64,000 nucleotides of DNA from Candidatus Pelagibacter sp. HIMB1321 (GTDB taxonomy: Bacteria > Pseudomonadota > Alphaproteobacteria > Pelagibacterales > Pelagibacteraceae): NCBI RefSeq assembly GCF_900177485.1, contig NZ_LT840186.1, positions 434,001 to 498,000 on the forward strand. The letters run 5' to 3'. Each line of letters starts with the position of its first letter. The first letter of the stretch is position 1. The position numbers and the translations under genes are program-made. Positions 46,995 through 56,678 of the stretch are shown piece after piece. The notes beneath the pieces were generated by a model, which ran no database searches, was not told the DNA's origin, and saw nothing but the letters and a program-made list of their open reading frames with translations.

Positions 46995-48724
46995 ATATCT
47001 TTAATTATTATTTAGAAAAAATCAAAATCTTGTTGAATGACCTCAATAAAGAAGGTCAAATTATTTTACCTTCATCTTTAGAAGGTATTAACGCTGAGAT
47101 ACCACCAGAGAAATTTAATTGTGACATATCTACAAACGTTGCAATGGTTCTTTCCAAAATAAATAGTAAATCTCCTTTTGATTTCGCTAAAAGTTTATCT
47201 GGAAAGATAAAATCATTAGATGAATATATAGATGATGTTTCAGTTGCAAAACCCGGTTTTATTAACATAAAATTAAAGCCATCTTTTTGGACTAATTTTA
47301 TAAGCAGTATAATCAAAATTCCAAACACCTATGGAGTTAATGAAGAAGAAAAGAAGAATAAATACTTAGTAGAGTTTGTATCTGCTAATCCAACAGGTCC
47401 GTTGCATGTAGGTCACTGCAGAGGTGCTATTTTAGGTGATGTCATCTCAAATATATTATCTTTCAACAAACATGATGTTACAAAAGAATATTATGTTAAT
47501 GATTATGGAAATCAGATAATTAATTTTACTAAATCTGTTTACTCTAGAATAAGAGAAATTAAGTTTAACGAACCATTTCCAGCTGATAATGAAGATTTGT
47601 ATCCAGGTGATTATCTAATTGATTTTGCAAACAATATTATCAATTCGAATAATAACCTAAATTTTGAAAATTACGAAAAGATTTCAGCAGAACTAACAAA
47701 ATTGTCTATAGCTGAAGCATTGAATTTGATTAAAAGAAACCTTAATAGTCTTGGAATAGAACACAATAATTTTGTGAGTGAAAAATCTATTGTAGATTCC
47801 AAAGAAGTTGAAAAAGTTATAGATTTTTTAACCAAAAATAATCATGTTTATAAAGGTAAAATAAAAGCTCCGAAGAGTGAAGATGATCCCAATTGGGTTG
47901 AAAGAGAACAACTTTTATTCAAATCTACAGATTTTGGAGATGATAAAGATAGAGCTCTTCAAAAATCAGATGGGTCATGGACGTATTTTGCAAGTGATGT
48001 TGCTTACCATAAAAACAAAATAGATAGAAAATATGATTATTTGATAAATATTTTAGGTGCTGATCATGCAGGATATATAAAAAGAATAACTTCTTCTGTT
48101 GATGCGTTATCAAATTCAAAAAACAAATTAATTTGTAAAGTAAGTCAATTAGTAAAACTTATTAAAGATAAAAAACCTTTTAAAATGTCAAAGAGAAAAG
48201 GGGATTATATAACTGTTGATGATTTGATTTCTGAAGTTGGAAAAGATGCTACTAGATTTATTATGCTCAATAGAAGTAGTGATGTTGAGTTAGACTTTGA
48301 TTTTGATAACGTAAAAGATAAATCAAAAGAAAATCCACTTTATTACGTTCAATATTGTTATGCTCGAATATCTTCAGTATATCGTCACCTAAATATAGAT
48401 TTAAACGATGATCTTAAAATATCAGTATCAAATTTTGAATATGGCTCTGATGAAATTAAGATTTTTAAAAAAATATCTGAATGGCCTAAATGTATTGATG
48501 CTGCATCAAAAAAATTAGAGCCTCATAGAATTCCAGTTTATTTGTATGAACTTGCCTCACAGTTTCATTCATATTGGAATTTAGGAAAAGATAAGCCAGA
48601 AAAAAGATTTATTAGTGAAGATAAAAAAATATCTGATGATAAATTGATTTTTTTAAAAGTTATTTCAAATGTTATACGATCAGGAATGAATATTATTGGC
48701 GTTGAAACGCCTAAAAAAATGTAA
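46991..48724 (+). CDS. argS: Arginyl-tRNA synthetase
   Basis: Class I synthetase charging tRNA-Arg. The HIGH motif appears as SANPTGPLHVGHCRGAILGD near residue 135. The KMSKS motif is KMSKRKGDYITVDDL near residue 400. The C-terminal helical anticodon-binding domain has NPLYYVQYCYARISS. Length of 577 residues is normal. Overlaps dgt by 4 bases and the next gene by one. Confidence 0.96.
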   Translation: MNIFNYYLEKIKILLNDLNKEGQIILPSSLEGINAEIPPEKFNCDISTNVAMVLSKINSKSPFDFAKSLSGKIKSLDEYIDDVSVAKPGFINIKLKPSFWTNFISSIIKIPNTYGVNEEEKKNKYLVEFVSANPTGPLHVGHCRGAILGDVISNILSFNKHDVTKEYYVNDYGNQIINFTKSVYSRIREIKFNEPFPADNEDLYPGDYLIDFANNIINSNNNLNFENYEKISAELTKLSIAEALNLIKRNLNSLGIEHNNFVSEKSIVDSKEVEKVIDFLTKNNHVYKGKIKAPKSEDDPNWVEREQLLFKSTDFGDDKDRALQKSDGSWTYFASDVAYHKNKIDRKYDYLINILGADHAGYIKRITSSVDALSNSKNKLICKVSQLVKLIKDKKPFKMSKRKGDYITVDDLISEVGKDATRFIMLNRSSDVELDFDFDNVKDKSKENPLYYVQYCYARISSVYRHLNIDLNDDLKISVSNFEYGSDEIKIFKKISEWPKCIDAASKKLEPHRIPVYLYELASQFHSYWNLGKDKPEKRFISEDKKISDDKLIFLKVISNVIRSGMNIIGVETPKKM

Positions 48725-48987
48725 TGTTAAAAGAGGTTAAATATTTAATTTTTTTATTAGTAATCACTCTTTTTATTTTTTTTACTGCTAAATATTATTT
48801 TTCAGACTCACACAAAAAAAAATCATTCCGTTCACTTGCAAACATAGATAAAAAAATTGAAAATTATTCTCAAAATTTACCTATCTTAGAGAATGATACA
48901 AAAAATATTATTGAATATGTTAAAAATACCCAAACAAAAAAAAAGAAAAAATATTATTTTTGGGAATTATTGAATAAAGATGATTAA
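48724..48987 (+). CDS. Small single-pass membrane protein at the SPOR-protein position
   Basis: An 87-residue protein with one membrane segment near residues 8-23 (FLLVITLFIFFTAKYYF), then a Lys/Asn-rich tail. No domain is recognised. In relatives the slot between argS and nagZ holds a larger SPOR-domain (peptidoglycan-binding) protein with a single N-terminal membrane segment, so this may be its reduced remnant, which is inference. Overlaps argS by one base and nagZ by 8. Confidence 0.7.
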   Translation: MLKEVKYLIFLLVITLFIFFTAKYYFSDSHKKKSFRSLANIDKKIENYSQNLPILENDTKNIIEYVKNTQTKKKKKYYFWELLNKDD

Positions 48988-49927
48988 TCGAAAATCTTTT
49001 ATTACTGGCATAAAAGGTAAAAAACTTACTAATCAAGAAATTCTTTTTTTAATAAAGCATAAACCATGGGGAATAATTCTTTTTACAAGAAATTTAGATA
49101 ATATTAATCAGATCAAAAAACTTACATCAGATATAAAAAAAATATTTAAAGATAAAAATTATCCAATAATGATTGACCAAGAAGGGGGTAGAGTAAATAG
49201 ATTAAGTAAATTAATTTCCTTAGACAATTTTACGTCTGAATATTTTGGAAATGTTTATGTTAAAAACAAAAAAGAATTTTATATCAGTTATAAATTTTTT
49301 ATTGATAAAATAAGCCATCTTTTAAAAAACTTAGGTATCAATATTAATACTTTGCCTGTTCTTGACTTAAGATACAAAGGTAGTTCAAATATTATTGGTG
49401 ATCGGTCTTTTTCTAGAAATCCTGAAATAGTCTCAAAAATTGGAGATTTGTGTATTAAATATTTTAAAACCAATTCAATTGGAACAATCATCAAGCATAT
49501 ACCAGGACATGGATTAGCTAAGGTAGATAGCCATCATTTTACTCCTGTGGTGAATAAAGATTTAGAATATTTAAAGAAAAATGATTTTAGATCATTTAAT
49601 TTGAAAAAATCAATTTTTGCTATGACTGGACATGTAATCTTTAAAAAAATTGATCCTATTAATACTGTCACTCATTCAAAAAAATTAATCAAAATTATAA
49701 GAAACCAAATTGGATTTAAAAATTTGATAATTTCTGATGATATATCAATGAAAAGTTTGAAATTATCAATTGAGGATAATACTAAGAGATTATTTGAAGC
49801 TGGGTGCAATCTCGCATTGCATTGCAATGGAAATTTAAAAGAAATGACTATTGTTGCTAAAAATTCTCCAAAAGTGAACTCTTTTATAATCAAAAAAACA
49901 TCAGAATTTTATAAGATTTTGAGTTAA
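48980..49927 (+). CDS. nagZ: Beta-N-acetylhexosaminidase NagZ (GH3)
   Basis: Cytoplasmic enzyme that removes GlcNAc from anhydromuropeptides in cell-wall recycling. The 315 residues show KPWGIILFTRNLDN, MIDQEGGRVNRL, NTLPVLDLRYKG, IIKHIPGHGLAKVDSHH (the NagZ histidine loop) and ISDDISMKSL with the nucleophile Asp. Length is slightly under the usual 330-340. It overlaps the upstream small gene by 8 bases and sits 9 bases before scpA. Confidence 0.93.
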   Translation: MINRKSFITGIKGKKLTNQEILFLIKHKPWGIILFTRNLDNINQIKKLTSDIKKIFKDKNYPIMIDQEGGRVNRLSKLISLDNFTSEYFGNVYVKNKKEFYISYKFFIDKISHLLKNLGININTLPVLDLRYKGSSNIIGDRSFSRNPEIVSKIGDLCIKYFKTNSIGTIIKHIPGHGLAKVDSHHFTPVVNKDLEYLKKNDFRSFNLKKSIFAMTGHVIFKKIDPINTVTHSKKLIKIIRNQIGFKNLIISDDISMKSLKLSIEDNTKRLFEAGCNLALHCNGNLKEMTIVAKNSPKVNSFIIKKTSEFYKILS

Positions 49928-49936
49928 TGTTTAAAC

Positions 49937-50674
49937 ATGTTCGAATCTGATAGTCCTTTATTTGAAGTAGATGTTGAGAATTACAATGGTCCTCTTGATG
50001 TTCTTTTAGATTTAGCAAAAGCCCAAAAAGTTAATCTTGAAGAAATATCAATAACAAAATTAGCTGATCAATTTAATAATTATATTTCTAATAAGAAAGA
50101 TTTAAATTTAGAAGTAGCGTCGGAATATCTTTTGATGGCAACTTGGTTAGCTTATTTGAAATCTAAATTATTATTACCAGGTACACCTGAAGAAGAATTT
50201 AAAGTTCAAGAAGTGGCTGAAAAATTGAAATTACAACTAAAAAAACTTGAATTAATACGTTTACTGTCTGAACAAATGTTAAAAAGGAAAAGATTAGGTC
50301 GTGAAATTAGAACTAGAGGAATGAAGGGAAATATAAGATCAATTTATAGCGCAGAATATAAATTAAATTTATTTGAACTTTTAAAAGCATATTCTTCGAT
50401 TATCATGACCAAAGATTTTCAGAAAATGAACATACCTAAATTACCTGTATTTACTACTGAAGATGGAATTAAAACTATCAAAGATTTTTTTGGTAAATTA
50501 GTTGATTGGAAAAATTTAGAAGATTTGATACCCAGTAATTTTAAATCAGGAAAAAAGATAAAGAAAACTGGTAAAGCTGGAATTTTTGCAGGATCTTTAG
50601 AATTAGTTAAAGAAGGTAATCTTAAGATTAAACAAGATAAGTTATTTGATAATATTTATATAAAAGAAAATTAA
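49937..50674 (+). CDS. scpA: ScpA chromosome segregation and condensation protein
   Basis: Kleisin subunit of the SMC-ScpAB condensin. The 245 residues include the kleisin N-terminus FEVDVENYNGPLDVLLDLAK, EYLLMATWLAYLKSKLLLPG, and a C-terminal winged-helix region that binds SMC. It follows nagZ by 9 bases and overlaps scpB by one. Confidence 0.92.
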   Translation: MFESDSPLFEVDVENYNGPLDVLLDLAKAQKVNLEEISITKLADQFNNYISNKKDLNLEVASEYLLMATWLAYLKSKLLLPGTPEEEFKVQEVAEKLKLQLKKLELIRLLSEQMLKRKRLGREIRTRGMKGNIRSIYSAEYKLNLFELLKAYSSIIMTKDFQKMNIPKLPVFTTEDGIKTIKDFFGKLVDWKNLEDLIPSNFKSGKKIKKTGKAGIFAGSLELVKEGNLKIKQDKLFDNIYIKEN

Positions 50675-51372
50675 TGAACAAAAAAAAGATAGAAAAAAAA
50701 GATAATATAGTAAATTTTCCAACAAAATTATCTCCTGTAGAAAAAGAAATTGAAGCTATTATTTTTGCAGCTGCTGAACCTTTGGATCTTGAAACTATTG
50801 AAAGTAAGTTGTCTAAAAAAGTTAATATAAAAAAATCTTTAGATAAACTTCAGTTAGAATATTCTAATCGAGGCATAAATCTAGTTTGTATTTCAAAAAA
50901 ATGGTCTTTTAGAACTTCTCCAAATTTATCAAATTTAATGACACAGGAAAAAACAGTAGAAAAGAAATTATCTAGAGCTGCTGTTGAAACTCTTGCTATC
51001 ATTGTTTACCATCAACCTGTAACCCGTGCTGAGATTGAAGAAATTAGAGGTGTTGCTTTTGGAACTAATACTTTAGAAATTCTGATGGAGTTAAACTGGG
51101 TTAAACCAGGTGGCCGAAAAGATGTACCGGGCAAACCTATCCAGTATGTAACTACTGAGGACTTTTTGAGTCATTTTAATCTTCAAAAACTATCAGACTT
51201 ACCAACAGTAGATGAATTAGGTGCTGCTGGACTGATTGATACATCGAGCGTTGATAATGCAATATTTGGTACTGGTAAATTTTACAAAGAAAAACAAGAT
51301 GAAAAAAAAGAGGATATTTATTCAAATATTGATGAAATGCTCAACAGTACTTTAAATGAAGAAGATAATTAG
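50674..51372 (+). CDS. scpB: ScpB chromosome segregation and condensation protein
   Basis: Dimeric winged-helix partner of ScpA. The 232 residues show SPVEKEIEAIIFAAAEPLD, LSRAAVETLAIIVYHQPVTR and AEIEEIRGV, then GRKDVPGKPIQYVTT, all characteristic. A 45-base gap separates it from tatA, enough for a promoter, but none is clear. Confidence 0.93.
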   Translation: MNKKKIEKKDNIVNFPTKLSPVEKEIEAIIFAAAEPLDLETIESKLSKKVNIKKSLDKLQLEYSNRGINLVCISKKWSFRTSPNLSNLMTQEKTVEKKLSRAAVETLAIIVYHQPVTRAEIEEIRGVAFGTNTLEILMELNWVKPGGRKDVPGKPIQYVTTEDFLSHFNLQKLSDLPTVDELGAAGLIDTSSVDNAIFGTGKFYKEKQDEKKEDIYSNIDEMLNSTLNEEDN

Positions 51373-51417
51373 TAAAAAGTCACTTTAAAAAAATTCTAAA
51401 CAAGTTATAACTTACTT

Positions 51418-51618
51418 ATGAGCATAGGAATTTGGCAAATAGCAATTGTTGTTATCTTGGTGGTTTTGCTTTTTGGAAGAGGTAAAATTTCAAGTTTAAT
51501 GGGTGATGTTGCTAAAGGGATTAAAAGCTTTAAAAAAGGGATGGCATCTGATGTTACAGATGACACAGAACCTAAAAATATTTCCGAAAATAATCAAGAT
51601 TCAAAAGATAAAGAATAA
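51418..51618 (+). CDS. tatA: TatA twin-arginine translocase subunit
   Basis: Pore-forming subunit of the Tat pathway for folded proteins. The 66 residues hold an N-terminal membrane segment ([20 protein letters not shown]), the hinge FGRGKIS and an amphipathic helix ([16 protein letters not shown]), then an acidic tail. It stands 5 bases before tatB. Confidence 0.93.
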   Translation: MSIGIWQIAIVVILVVLLFGRGKISSLMGDVAKGIKSFKKGMASDVTDDTEPKNISENNQDSKDKE

Positions 51619-51623
51619 ATCAC

Positions 51624-51857
51624 ATGCCTACTATTGGTTGGTTTGAGATTTTGATAGTTGTTGCGATTGCTATTATCGTTTTAGGACCAAAAGATTTTCC
51701 AATTATGTTAAAAAAAGTTGGTTCATGGATTGGAACTACAAAAAAATATATTAATAATATTCAAAGTGAAGTTTCAAATATTGATTTAGAGGATAACAGT
51801 ATCCAGAAAGCAGAAATCAAAAAAGAAGATAATAAAGAAGAAAATAAAAATGCATAA
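51624..51857 (+). CDS. tatB: TatB twin-arginine translocase subunit
   Basis: TatB forms the signal-peptide receptor with TatC. The 77 residues show the TatB N-terminus GWFEILIVVAIAIIVLGPKD, with Glu8 in the membrane segment, and the amphipathic helix after PKDFP. The tail is much shorter than in E. coli TatB (171 residues). It overlaps tatC by 8 bases. Confidence 0.9.
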   Translation: MPTIGWFEILIVVAIAIIVLGPKDFPIMLKKVGSWIGTTKKYINNIQSEVSNIDLEDNSIQKAEIKKEDNKEENKNA

Positions 51858-52620
51858 CGAAGATCAAGAAGGTGGTTTTGTTAGTCATTTAGCTGAGTTA
51901 AGAAAAAGATTAATTCATAGTTTTATTTTTTTGATAATTTTTTTTATTGGATGCTATGTATTTGCTGAACATTTATATGGTTTCTTAGTAGAACCTTATG
52001 CAAAGGCAGTAAGAGACGATGGGACCGAAAGACGGTTAATATTCACAGCTTTACAGGAAACATTTTTAACTTATTTAAAAGTATCTTTTTTTGCTGCATT
52101 TTTTGTAACTTGTCCCTTTATACTTATGCAAATTTGGAAATTTATTGCTCCAGGTTTATACAAACATGAAAAAACAGCAATTCTTCCTTATTTAGTATTA
52201 ACACCCATCCTATTTTTTCTTGGTGGTATGCTTGTTTATTATTTAATCATGCCACTTGCTATCAAGTTTTTTTTATCTTTTGAAAGTTCTGGCTTATCAA
52301 CAAATTTACCAATTCAACTTGAGGCTAAGGTTAATGAATATTTATCTTTGGTTATGAAATTAATCTTTGCTTTTGGAATAAGTTTCCAATTACCTGTTGT
52401 TTTGAGTTTGCTTGCAAGAGTTGGGGTAGTGGACTCTCATTTTCTAAAAACAAGAAGAAAATATGTTGTAGTAATAATTTTTGCAGCTGCTGCCTTATTG
52501 ACACCCCCAGATCCAATCACGCAAATTGGTTTAGCTGTGCCATTATTAATATTATATGAATTATCTATTTTTTCTGTAAAATTTATTGAAAATAAAAATT
52601 TAGAAAACGAAGATGCATAA
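51850..52620 (+). CDS. tatC: TatC twin-arginine translocase subunit
   Basis: Core receptor of the Tat translocase with six membrane segments in 256 residues. Characteristic sites: FVSHLAELRKRLIHS at the N-terminus, LQETFLTYLKVSFFAA, FIAPGLYKHEKTA with the twin-Arg contact Glu and LTPPDPITQIGLAVP. It overlaps tatB and serS by 8 bases each. Confidence 0.95.
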   Translation: MHNEDQEGGFVSHLAELRKRLIHSFIFLIIFFIGCYVFAEHLYGFLVEPYAKAVRDDGTERRLIFTALQETFLTYLKVSFFAAFFVTCPFILMQIWKFIAPGLYKHEKTAILPYLVLTPILFFLGGMLVYYLIMPLAIKFFLSFESSGLSTNLPIQLEAKVNEYLSLVMKLIFAFGISFQLPVVLSLLARVGVVDSHFLKTRRKYVVVIIFAAAALLTPPDPITQIGLAVPLLILYELSIFSVKFIENKNLENEDA

Positions 52621-53872
52621 TATCAAAGAAATAAGAACTGATTTTGAAAATTTTAAAAATCAATTAAAGGTTAGAAATATTGAAGTTAATATTGATGAAA
52701 TTAAGAAATTAGATGAAAATAATAGAAAACTTATTCAAAAAAAAGAATCTTTAGAAAGTGAAAAAAAAGATATTTCTAAATCAAAAGATGAAAGCCTTTT
52801 TAAAAGATCTAAAGAAATATCAAAAGAATTATATGCTATCTCTAATGAACAAAAACAGATCAAATCAGAATTAGACACAATATTATCCAGTATTCCAAAT
52901 ATACCTCATAAGGATGTACCAATTGGTACAGATGAAAACGATAATGTTGAAATTTCCAAATCTGGAGAAATTTCAAGTTTTGATTTTAAGCCTAAGACAC
53001 ATTATGAATTAGGTGAAAAACTTAATATGCTTGATTTTGATCTTGCAACAAAAACTACTGGATCAAGATTTGTATTTGTTAAAGATAAATTAGCCTTACT
53101 AGAAAGAGCGTTATCAAATTTTATGTTAGACAAACATGTTTTAGCTAATGGTTATAAAGAAATTTCACCTCCACTTATTGCTTCTGAAAATACAATGTAT
53201 GGTACTGGTCAATTACCTAAATTTGAAAATGATCAATTTGAAATTAAGTTTGATGAAGCATCTGATCGTAAATTTTTAATCCCCACAGCAGAAGTTATTC
53301 TGACTAATATTGTAAAAGATAAGATTGTAGATTTAAAACAATTACCTTTGAGATTTGTTGCATCTACTCCTTGTTTTCGAAAAGAAGCTGGTAGTTACGG
53401 CAAAGACACTAAAGGCATGATTAGACAACACCAATTCTATAAAGTTGAACTGGTTAGCATTGTTGAGAACGATAAATGTTTAGATGAACTTGAAAGAATG
53501 ACTAATTGCGCAACAGGAATTCTAGATGATCTCGGCTTGCCTTATAGAAAAGTAATTTTATGTAGTGGTGATATGGGTTTTAGTGCTGAAAAAACTTATG
53601 ATATTGAAGTTTGGCTACCATCAGAGGAAAAATATCGTGAAATTTCATCATGTTCATCTTGCTCCACATTTCAAGCAACTAGAATGAAAACTAGATATAA
53701 AAATCAAAAAAATGAAACACTTCATGTCGGAACACTAAATGGTAGTGGATTAGCAGTAGGACGAACTTTAATTGCTGTAATGGAAAATTATCAACAGAAT
53801 GATGGCTCAATTCTTATTCCTGAAAAATTAAGACCGTACATGAACAATTTAGAAAAGATTGCACCTAATTAA
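52613..53872 (+). CDS. serS: Seryl-tRNA synthetase
   Basis: Class II synthetase charging tRNA-Ser. The 419 residues start with the long coiled-coil arm (residues about 25-100) and continue with the class II core: GTGQLPKFENDQF, LIPTAEVILTNI, PCFRKEAGSYGKDTKGMIRQ (motif 2), and NGSGLAVGRTLIAVMENYQ (motif 3). Following tatC is a frequent order in alphaproteobacteria. Confidence 0.97.
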   Translation: MHNIKEIRTDFENFKNQLKVRNIEVNIDEIKKLDENNRKLIQKKESLESEKKDISKSKDESLFKRSKEISKELYAISNEQKQIKSELDTILSSIPNIPHKDVPIGTDENDNVEISKSGEISSFDFKPKTHYELGEKLNMLDFDLATKTTGSRFVFVKDKLALLERALSNFMLDKHVLANGYKEISPPLIASENTMYGTGQLPKFENDQFEIKFDEASDRKFLIPTAEVILTNIVKDKIVDLKQLPLRFVASTPCFRKEAGSYGKDTKGMIRQHQFYKVELVSIVENDKCLDELERMTNCATGILDDLGLPYRKVILCSGDMGFSAEKTYDIEVWLPSEEKYREISSCSSCSTFQATRMKTRYKNQKNETLHVGTLNGSGLAVGRTLIAVMENYQQNDGSILIPEKLRPYMNNLEKIAPN

Positions 53873-53926
53873 AGTTGTTTTAATTTCTTAACTAGTATAA
53901 ACAGACAACAATAATAAAGGAGTTTT

Positions 53927-54214
53927 ATGGAAGGTTCAGGAATAGGTCAGTTTATCCCATTAATTTTAATTTTTGTAATTTTTTATTTTTTTCTTATCAG
54001 ACCTCAACAAAAAAAAGTTAAAGAACATAAAACGATGGTAGAAAGTCTTAAAAGAGGTGACAAGGTTATTACATCTGGTGGTATCACTGGAACAGTTGAA
54101 AGAATTATCGATAATGACAAAGTAGAAGTTGAAATTGCAGAAAATGTCAAAGTTGAAATTGTAAAAGCAACTGGAATTCAAGGTTTACTTAATAACGTTG
54201 AAGTAAAAAAATAA
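53927..54214 (+). CDS. yajC: YajC preprotein translocase accessory subunit
   Basis: Small inner-membrane partner of SecDF. The 95 residues hold a membrane segment at about 8-24 (FIPLILIFVIFYFFLIRPQQ) followed by the family motif RPQQKKVKEHKTMVESLKRG and a small beta domain with GDKVITSGGITGTV. An AAAGGAG ribosome site lies 5 bases before ATG. It heads the yajC-secD-secF cluster, 54 bases after serS. Confidence 0.94.
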   Translation: MEGSGIGQFIPLILIFVIFYFFLIRPQQKKVKEHKTMVESLKRGDKVITSGGITGTVERIIDNDKVEVEIAENVKVEIVKATGIQGLLNNVEVKK

Positions 54215-54234
54215 GCTAAATCATTTTTGAAGGG

Positions 54235-55788
54235 ATGTTATATTTTTCTAAGTTAAGAATTATATTAGTATCTTTATTTGTTTTATTTTTTATTACTATT
54301 ACATCAAATAATATACTCAGTTCAGATAACAGATTTATAGACAAGAAGATTAACTTAGGTCTTGATTTACAAGGTGGTTCCTATCTCTTGCTTGAAATAG
54401 ATAATGCTCCAGTTATAGAGCAGAAATTACAAAATACCGCAACACTAGTTAGATCTTTTTTTAAAGAAAAGAATATTCGTATTGCTAATATAGATTTAAA
54501 TAATCAAAAATTAAGTTTTTCTGTAGAGGATCAATTCAAACAACAAGTAATTGATGAATTCAGAAGTGAAAATAGTGATATCAATCCATATTATCCTGTA
54601 TTTAAATCTCATCAGTTTGATATTAATGAGGTTGGAGATAAACTTGAACTTAGTTTTTCTAATCAAGGTCTTGTTGAACTTAAAACATCCTCTCAAGATC
54701 AAGCGTTAGAAATAATTAGAAGAAGAATTGATGAAATTGGTACTAATGAACCAAATATTCTAAAAAGAGGGAATGATAGAGTTTTAGTTGAGTTACCAGG
54801 CTTGGATGATCCTATGAGAATAAAATCTCTGTTAGGTAAAACTGCTAATTTAACATTTAGATTTGTTTCGAATGACAATCAAGATTCATTTGGTGTTGAA
54901 AAACTTGAATATGAAGATGGTTCAAGTGAAGACTTTGTTAGTAAAAGAATTATTTTAAGTGGCGAAAATTTACTTGATGCTCAGCCTCGGATGAATAATC
55001 AAACTAATGAAACTGTAGTTTCATTTACACTGGATAGAGTGGGAGCAAAAAGATTTGGTAAAGCGACTTCATCTAATATAGGAAGACAATTAGCGATAGT
55101 TTTAGATGGTAAAATTATTAGTGCCCCAGTTATAAGAGATACGATAGCTAGTGGTAACGGACAAATAAGTGGTGGTTTTACTTTCCAATCTGCAACAGAT
55201 TTAGCTTTATTATTACGATCTGGAGCCTTACCTGCACCATTAAATATCATTGAGGAAAGAACTGTTGGTCCTGATTTAGGGCAAGACTCTATAAATGCAG
55301 GAATGATTGCACTCTTAATAGGTTTTTTATTAGTAATTTTCTATATATTTTTTAAATATAAAATATTTGGTTTAATAACCAATCTTACTTTAATTATTAA
55401 TTTGATAATCCTTCTTGGCGTTCTTACTTTATTTGAAGCAACTTTAACGTTACCTGGTATTGCAGGAATTATATTAACAGTTGGAATGGCAGTTGATGCA
55501 AATGTTTTGATATTTGAGAGAATTAAAGAAGAGCTGAAAAATGAAAATAATAATATTATTGCTTTTGATAGTGGTTATACAAAATCAAGAACAGCAATAC
55601 TAGATGCTAATATAACAACTCTATTAGCAGCCATTATTCTATTTTTTATGGGATCAGGACCTATAAAAGGTTTTTCAGTTACATTAGGTGTTGGAATATT
55701 TACAACATTATTTTCTGTTTATTTTATAGCAAGATTATTAACGGCTATTTATGTTTCTAGAAACAAAGATAAAGAGGCTTTAATATAA
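54235..55788 (+). CDS. secD: SecD protein-export membrane protein
   Basis: RND-type subunit that pulls translocated proteins using proton motive force. The 517 residues show an N-terminal membrane segment, LGLDLQGGSYLLLEID, a periplasmic P1 domain with IIRRRIDEIGTNEPNI, and five further membrane segments with VGMAVDANVLIFERIKEEL. AGGGATG marks the start, 20 bases after yajC. It overlaps secF by one base. Confidence 0.96.
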   Translation: MLYFSKLRIILVSLFVLFFITITSNNILSSDNRFIDKKINLGLDLQGGSYLLLEIDNAPVIEQKLQNTATLVRSFFKEKNIRIANIDLNNQKLSFSVEDQFKQQVIDEFRSENSDINPYYPVFKSHQFDINEVGDKLELSFSNQGLVELKTSSQDQALEIIRRRIDEIGTNEPNILKRGNDRVLVELPGLDDPMRIKSLLGKTANLTFRFVSNDNQDSFGVEKLEYEDGSSEDFVSKRIILSGENLLDAQPRMNNQTNETVVSFTLDRVGAKRFGKATSSNIGRQLAIVLDGKIISAPVIRDTIASGNGQISGGFTFQSATDLALLLRSGALPAPLNIIEERTVGPDLGQDSINAGMIALLIGFLLVIFYIFFKYKIFGLITNLTLIINLIILLGVLTLFEATLTLPGIAGIILTVGMAVDANVLIFERIKEELKNENNNIIAFDSGYTKSRTAILDANITTLLAAIILFFMGSGPIKGFSVTLGVGIFTTLFSVYFIARLLTAIYVSRNKDKEALI

Positions 55789-56678
55789 TGATAAGATTTA
55801 ACAAATTTTACACACAGTTTAATATAATTTCAGCTCTATTAGTCCTAATTTCATTAGGATTGCTTATCTTTAAAGGGTTAAATTTTGGTATAGATTTTAA
55901 AGGTGGAACTTTAATTGAATTAAGATCTTCAGATAAAAAAATAAATGTTTCTAGTTTAAGAGATAATTTAAACCAGATGGATCTTGGTGATGTATCTGTA
56001 AAAAGATTTGGTAACGATCAAGATTATCTAATAAAATTTGAAAACAAAAATAATGTCAAGAATATTGTTGAGGAAATAAAATCTAATTTAGATAAATCTT
56101 TTGGTAATAATTTTGATTTTCGTAGAGTAGAAAATGTTGGACCAAAAGTAAGTGCTGAATTACTAAAATCAGGGATTATTGCAATAAGTGTTTCTTTAGC
56201 TTTAATGCTAATTTATATCTGGATAAGATTTGAATGGCAGTTTAGTTTGGGAGCAATTATAGCTTTATCTCATGATGTAATTATTACTTTAGGCTTATTT
56301 TCGTTATTAAGTTTAGAAATAAATTTATCAATTATTGCTGCCGTACTTACAATTGTTGGATATTCTATGAATGATACAGTTGTTATTTTTGATAGGGTTA
56401 GAGAAAATTTACGAAAATATTCTGATATTAAAATTTTTGAATTAACAAACATTTCAATTAATGAAACATTGTCTAGAACATTAATCACTTCTATCACAAC
56501 ATTATTAGCATTATTTGCTATATTCTTTTTTGGAGGTGAAATCCTTAAAGGATTTTCTCTTGCAATGATTTTTGGGGTTATATTCGGAACGTATTCCTCA
56601 ATATATATTGCAAACACAATACTTGTTAGATTGAATGTCTCGCAAAAAACAATTCTTAAAGAAGAAGAGAAAATCTAA
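55788..56678 (+). CDS. secF: SecF protein-export membrane protein
   Basis: Partner of SecD. The 296 residues have an N-terminal membrane segment, NFGIDFKGGTLIELRS, VGPKVSAELLKSG, and five C-terminal membrane segments with YSMNDTVVIFDRVRENLRK. Overlaps secD by one base, and the 3' end overlaps the convergent PuuD-N-like gene by 4 bases. Confidence 0.96.
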   Translation: MIRFNKFYTQFNIISALLVLISLGLLIFKGLNFGIDFKGGTLIELRSSDKKINVSSLRDNLNQMDLGDVSVKRFGNDQDYLIKFENKNNVKNIVEEIKSNLDKSFGNNFDFRRVENVGPKVSAELLKSGIIAISVSLALMLIYIWIRFEWQFSLGAIIALSHDVIITLGLFSLLSLEINLSIIAAVLTIVGYSMNDTVVIFDRVRENLRKYSDIKIFELTNISINETLSRTLITSITTLLALFAIFFFGGEILKGFSLAMIFGVIFGTYSSIYIANTILVRLNVSQKTILKEEEKI

